From Deltaproteobacteria bacterium (lineage in GTDB: Bacteria > Desulfobacterota > Syntrophia > Syntrophales > Smithellaceae), in NCBI GenBank assembly GCA_012729055.1, contig JAAYDW010000047.1:1-64000 (forward strand): a DNA stretch of 64,000 nt. Direction: 5' to 3'. The translations under genes and the position numbers were made by a program. Below the pieces are notes generated by a model that saw only the letters and a program-made list of their open reading frames with translations, was not told the origin of the DNA and did no database searches. Below are positions 60,884 to 64,000 of the stretch, piece by piece. The first letter of the stretch is position 1. Every line of letters begins with the position of its first letter.

Positions 60884-62428
60884 TCAGCGCGCCTTCCGGC
60901 GCATTCTTTTGCCCGCCGTATGCTGCGGCCGCAGCAGATCCTCCACCGTCTTGACCGGATTGAAAACCGCAAGCGGCAGCTCCACAAAGACCGTATTCCA
61001 GTAAGCCATGCCGCCGTTCCACAGCCCCGGCCGCTCCAGCGCCAGAAGCCGCCGGCCTTTTTCCGTTTTCTCGCTGATCAGATACGCGTCGGAATCGACG
61101 AATTTTTCAAGATCGAATGTCCGCCCCCGGTAATCCCGGATGCAGCAGACCATGTCCACCGGGTTGAAAAACGCCGAACGCCGCCAGATAGCCTGCTGCC
61201 GCCGGTCGCGGGGATCCACGTGGGCCGCCTCGACAATCTGCACCGACGCTGCGCCGGAAGCCGCTTCGACCCAGAAAGGCCCGCCGCCCGGCTCGCCTTC
61301 ATTTTGCACCATGCCGCAGATGCGCAAGGGCCGGTCGAGCACAGAGGCAAGCTTTTTCCGTTTTTGCCCCGGCGCCAGACGGTCGAAATTTTCCGGCAGA
61401 GAAACGTTGAGGCGCCGGCGGCAAAAATCGGCGCAGGCGGTAATTTCGTCGCGATCGGCATCTTCCGCTTCCAGCTTCATCAGCCAGGCAAAGATCGACT
61501 GCCTCATTTCGAGGGCCAGGCCGCCCAGCATTTTCTTGTACGGCAGAATGCGAGACAAAATGTTCTGCGGAACGATATTGTCGATGTTCTTCACGAAGAT
61601 GAAGTCCGCGTCCAGCGCCGCGAGATTCCGCAAAAGCGCGCCGTGTCCGCCGGGACGAAAGACCAGACGGCCGTCCTCGCCGCGAAAGGGGTTTCCTTCT
61701 GCATCGACGGCCAGAATATCGGTGGACGGAGACTGAACGGAATGATCCACGCGCAAGCGGGTCCGGAACATCCGCTCATATTTTCCCTGAATCTCTTCGA
61801 GTTTTGCCGACACCTTTTCAATATGTTCTTCCGACAGAGTGACGTGCAGGCGGCAGTCGCCCCGCTCGTCGCAAAGAAAGCTTGCCGCCTCCGCCAGATG
61901 CTCCTCCAGCGCCGTGCGGACCTCGCCTCGCGGATAGGCGTGAAAGGAAATCAGCGCCTTGGGAAGCCAGCCGTAATGCAGCCCCTCTTCGGACAAAATG
62001 TAGGCGAGGAGGCCGGCCGTGTCTTTTCTTTTCAGGTAATGCCCGGCTCCGTGTCGCGCGACGAGGGACGCAAAAGGCATTTTCCGCAAGCGGCCGTAAA
62101 ACGCCTCTTCCTCGGCTTCGCTCCCGAAGCCGCCTCGTCTTGCCGCTTCATGCCAATCGGCAAACATGCGGCTTGCCGCGCCTGAAGCCGGCACGAATTT
62201 CATCATCCGATGCCGCCCGGCCTCCCCGTCAAAGCGCCGGATCAGTTTTTTTCGGACCGCGGGCGTTACGGCGGCAATGCCGTCGCAACGTGTGCAGGGC
62301 CGGGAAAGTTTGAGGTAGCGCGGCCCCCGGGTGTAAAGCGCCAGCTGCCGTTTCACCTCTTCGAGCGTCAGCCCCTGGGCTTCGATCTGCCTGACATCCG
62401 CCGCTGAAAACAGATTTTTATTTTTCAT
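60884..62428 (-). CDS. DUF4301-like protein
   Basis: A 514-residue protein recognised only by general resemblance to DUF4301 proteins. It has the segments RMMKFVPASGAASRMFADW near 75, KFVDSDAYLISEKTEKG near 440, and KNIDNIVPQNIL with RPGGHGALLRNLAALDADF in the middle, suggesting a nucleotidyltransferase-like fold. Function unknown. A longer frame to 62710 is rejected because it overlaps the livK start on the other strand. It is convergent with the PP-loop gene, six bases apart. Confidence 0.65.
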   Translation of the reverse strand: MKNKNLFSAADVRQIEAQGLTLEEVKRQLALYTRGPRYLKLSRPCTRCDGIAAVTPAVRKKLIRRFDGEAGRHRMMKFVPASGAASRMFADWHEAARRGGFGSEAEEEAFYGRLRKMPFASLVARHGAGHYLKRKDTAGLLAYILSEEGLHYGWLPKALISFHAYPRGEVRTALEEHLAEAASFLCDERGDCRLHVTLSEEHIEKVSAKLEEIQGKYERMFRTRLRVDHSVQSPSTDILAVDAEGNPFRGEDGRLVFRPGGHGALLRNLAALDADFIFVKNIDNIVPQNILSRILPYKKMLGGLALEMRQSIFAWLMKLEAEDADRDEITACADFCRRRLNVSLPENFDRLAPGQKRKKLASVLDRPLRICGMVQNEGEPGGGPFWVEAASGAASVQIVEAAHVDPRDRRQQAIWRRSAFFNPVDMVCCIRDYRGRTFDLEKFVDSDAYLISEKTEKGRRLLALERPGLWNGGMAYWNTVFVELPLAVFNPVKTVEDLLRPQHTAGKRMRRKAR

Positions 62429-62699
62429 GTTGGCATTCTTTCCGGATTTTTTTTGAGACTTCTGAATACGGAATAATGAAAGTGATTTCAAGACAAATAT
62501 TACGGCGCAAGGTGCGCCGCGCCGCGGCATTCCCCCGGGCGCCGCTTCTGTGCGCCGGTGGAAAGGGAAACGCATCGTGCAAGTCTCCTGAAAGTTACAG
62601 GCTTTCGTCGCTTCGCATCCTGTTGTCGCGCACTTCCGCCTTGACGCGGGGAGGCTTTTCAAGTAGTAGAAAAGCACCTTCAAGACGGGGAGCAAGCTC

Positions 62700-63827
62700 A
62701 TGAAAAACAAAAACCTTTTCCGCTGGACCGCAGTCGCCGTCCTTCTTTTTTTCTTCGTTGCCGCCTCCTATGCCGAGAAAGCCGACACAATTAAAATCGG
62801 TGTTGCCGGCTCTCATACGGGGGATCTCGCTTCCTACGGCCTTCCCAGCGTCCGCGCCGCGGAACTGATCGTCAAAAACCTCAACGCGAAGGGGGGCCTT
62901 CTTGGGAAAAAACTGGAATTGATCGTTGAAGACGAAGCCTGCAAGCCGGAGCTCGCCACCAATGTCGCCACCAAGCTGGTCTCCGCGCACGCGCATGCCG
63001 TGATCGGCCACATCTGCAGCGGCGCGACCAAAGCGGCGCTGGGCACTTACAAGGACGCGGGCATCATCGTCATTTCCCCGTCCGCCACCAGCCCGGAGCT
63101 CACGCATTCCGGCCAGTATCCGAATTTTCACCGCACCATCGCCCCGGACGACGCACAGGGCAAACTGGTGGCGGACTTCGCGACCAAGACGCTGAAACTG
63201 CGAAAATTCGCCGTTCTTCACGACAAGGGCGATTACGGCAAGGGCTTTGCGGAATACGCGAAAAAATTTCTGGAAGCCTCCCCGGAAGTGAAAGTCGTGC
63301 TGTACGAAGGCCTCACGCCCGGCGCGGTGGATTATTCCGCCATCGTCCAGAAGATCCGGTATTCGGGGGCCGAAGCGGTCGTTTACGGAGGATACCACCC
63401 GGAAGCCGCCTCCGTCGTTCAGTTGATGCGCCGGAGAAACATGAAAACCGTTTTCATTTCGGACGACGGCGTGAAGGACCAGACCTTCATCAAAGTAGCG
63501 GGCCGCGCCGCGGAAGGCGTTTATGCCTCCGGCCCGAAAGACACGACAAAAAATCCGCTGGCCATCGCCGCTATCAGCGAGCACAAAAAAGCCTACGGCG
63601 CGGAGCCGGGGGCGTTTTACCTCAACGCCTACAGCGCAACGCTGGCGCTGGTGAACGCAATCGCGAAAGCCAAATCCACAAAATACGCGGCGGTGCACAA
63701 GGCGCTGCGCACCTACCCTACGGACACACCGCTGGGGAAAATCAAGTTCAGCGTCGGCGGAGACGCGATCGGCGTCGGCTTCTCCATGTATCAGGTGAAA
63801 AACGGCGTCTATACGGAAATCAAATAA
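62700..63827 (+). CDS. livK: Second LIV-type periplasmic binding protein
   Basis: A 375-residue type-1 solute-binding protein with signal peptide (VLLFFFVAASYA) and mature start DTIKIGVAGSHTGDLASYG. VKNLNAKGGLLGKKLELIVE and DVAGRAAEGVYASG-like segments are typical of the branched-chain amino-acid group. GGGGAG lies nine bases before the ATG. It opens a second, independent LIV locus, followed 16 bases later by a permease gene. It differs clearly from the binding protein of the first locus. Confidence 0.9.
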   Translation: MKNKNLFRWTAVAVLLFFFVAASYAEKADTIKIGVAGSHTGDLASYGLPSVRAAELIVKNLNAKGGLLGKKLELIVEDEACKPELATNVATKLVSAHAHAVIGHICSGATKAALGTYKDAGIIVISPSATSPELTHSGQYPNFHRTIAPDDAQGKLVADFATKTLKLRKFAVLHDKGDYGKGFAEYAKKFLEASPEVKVVLYEGLTPGAVDYSAIVQKIRYSGAEAVVYGGYHPEAASVVQLMRRRNMKTVFISDDGVKDQTFIKVAGRAAEGVYASGPKDTTKNPLAIAAISEHKKAYGAEPGAFYLNAYSATLALVNAIAKAKSTKYAAVHKALRTYPTDTPLGKIKFSVGGDAIGVGFSMYQVKNGVYTEIK

Positions 63828-63843
63828 GATGTAACGGCGGACG

Positions 63844-64000
63844 ATGAACTTTTTCTGGGACTTACTTCTGGGGGGACTTACGCGGGGCAGCATTTACGCC
63901 CTCATCGCCCTGGGCTACACGATGGTGTACGGCATCCTTCAGCTCATCAATTTTGCCCATGGTGAAATTTACATGCTCGGCGCCTTCACCGCGCTCATTG
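63844..64000 (+). CDS. livH: LivH-like permease, truncated by window end
   Basis: The first 52 codons of a HAAT permease: FWDLLLGGLTRGSIYALIAL, then GYTMVYGILQLINFAHGEIY, the typical N-terminal block of LivH. ATG at 63844. The rest lies outside the window. Confidence 0.9.
   Translation, partial: MNFFWDLLLGGLTRGSIYALIALGYTMVYGILQLINFAHGEIYMLGAFTALI

Overview
The window reads as a chromosomal segment of an anaerobic, Gram-negative bacterium, most likely a syntroph-like deltaproteobacterium (Desulfobacterota, Syntrophus/Smithella type). This is inferred from gene content and not from any database search. The supporting genes are two LIV-type ABC transport loci, one with two embedded acyl/aryl-CoA ligases; formate-tetrahydrofolate ligase; a tungstate uptake operon; rubrerythrin; an acetate-type CoA-transferase; a free-standing biotin carrier; and many lipoproteins and outer-membrane efflux parts. 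I see no phage, insertion sequence, CRISPR array or plasmid module. The region is ordinary housekeeping-plus-accessory chromosome with short intergenic gaps.

Layout. 1-2.3 kb: start of an unknown minus-strand gene, then recJ and a small membrane protein. 2.3-10.6 kb: a minus-strand operon livK-livG-acyl-CoA synthetase-livH-livM-livF-PaaK-like ligase. It is preceded by a promoter, a 30-residue phenylalanine-rich leader peptide, competing hairpins and a terminator, which is a textbook amino-acid attenuator. 10.7-14.4 kb: gltA, then fhs with a GcvR-like ACT protein. 14.5-22.9 kb: hemolysin III, a VCBS-like repeat protein, tRNA-Met, an alpha/beta hydrolase-Nudix-HAD operon, phosphomannomutase and an OmpA-type lipoprotein. 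22.9-28.1 kb: a thioesterase and the tungstate operon (regulator, two binding proteins, permease, ATPase). 28.3-33.1 kb: TolC-MacA-MacB-permease efflux genes and a biotinyl carrier. 33.2-41.4 kb: an anchored serine protease, a chemoreceptor, a CoA-transferase, a calcium-binding-repeat lipoprotein, four tRNAs and a DUF5648-type secreted protein. 41.5-46.4 kb: dprA-topA-trmFO. 46.7-50.2 kb: a short csrA gene with a structured leader, a degenerate histidine-kinase-like protein, an adenylate cyclase and a cyclase-family amidase. 50.3-57 kb: fusA paralogue, GerMN protein, rubrerythrin, a 60-residue protein, a HIBCH-like hydrolase, mscL, a lipoprotein, an HD hydrolase and a small protein. 57-64 kb: YqhQ-like DUF1385, LysM protein, a PP-loop ATPase, a DUF4301-like protein and the start of a second LIV locus.

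The most notable signal is the phenylalanine attenuator at about 10.45-10.65 kb. Charged tRNA-Phe level would control a LIV-type importer together with a PaaK-like aryl-CoA ligase. This fits import of phenylalanine, or salvage of phenylacetate as a phenylalanine precursor, as known in some anaerobes. Other points worth following are the tungstate operon with two divergent binding proteins, csrA with a hairpin and many GGA motifs in its leader, a histidine-kinase-like protein without ATP-binding boxes beside an adenylate cyclase, a very recent zinc-ribbon duplication in topA, and a Nudix protein with a split Nudix box.
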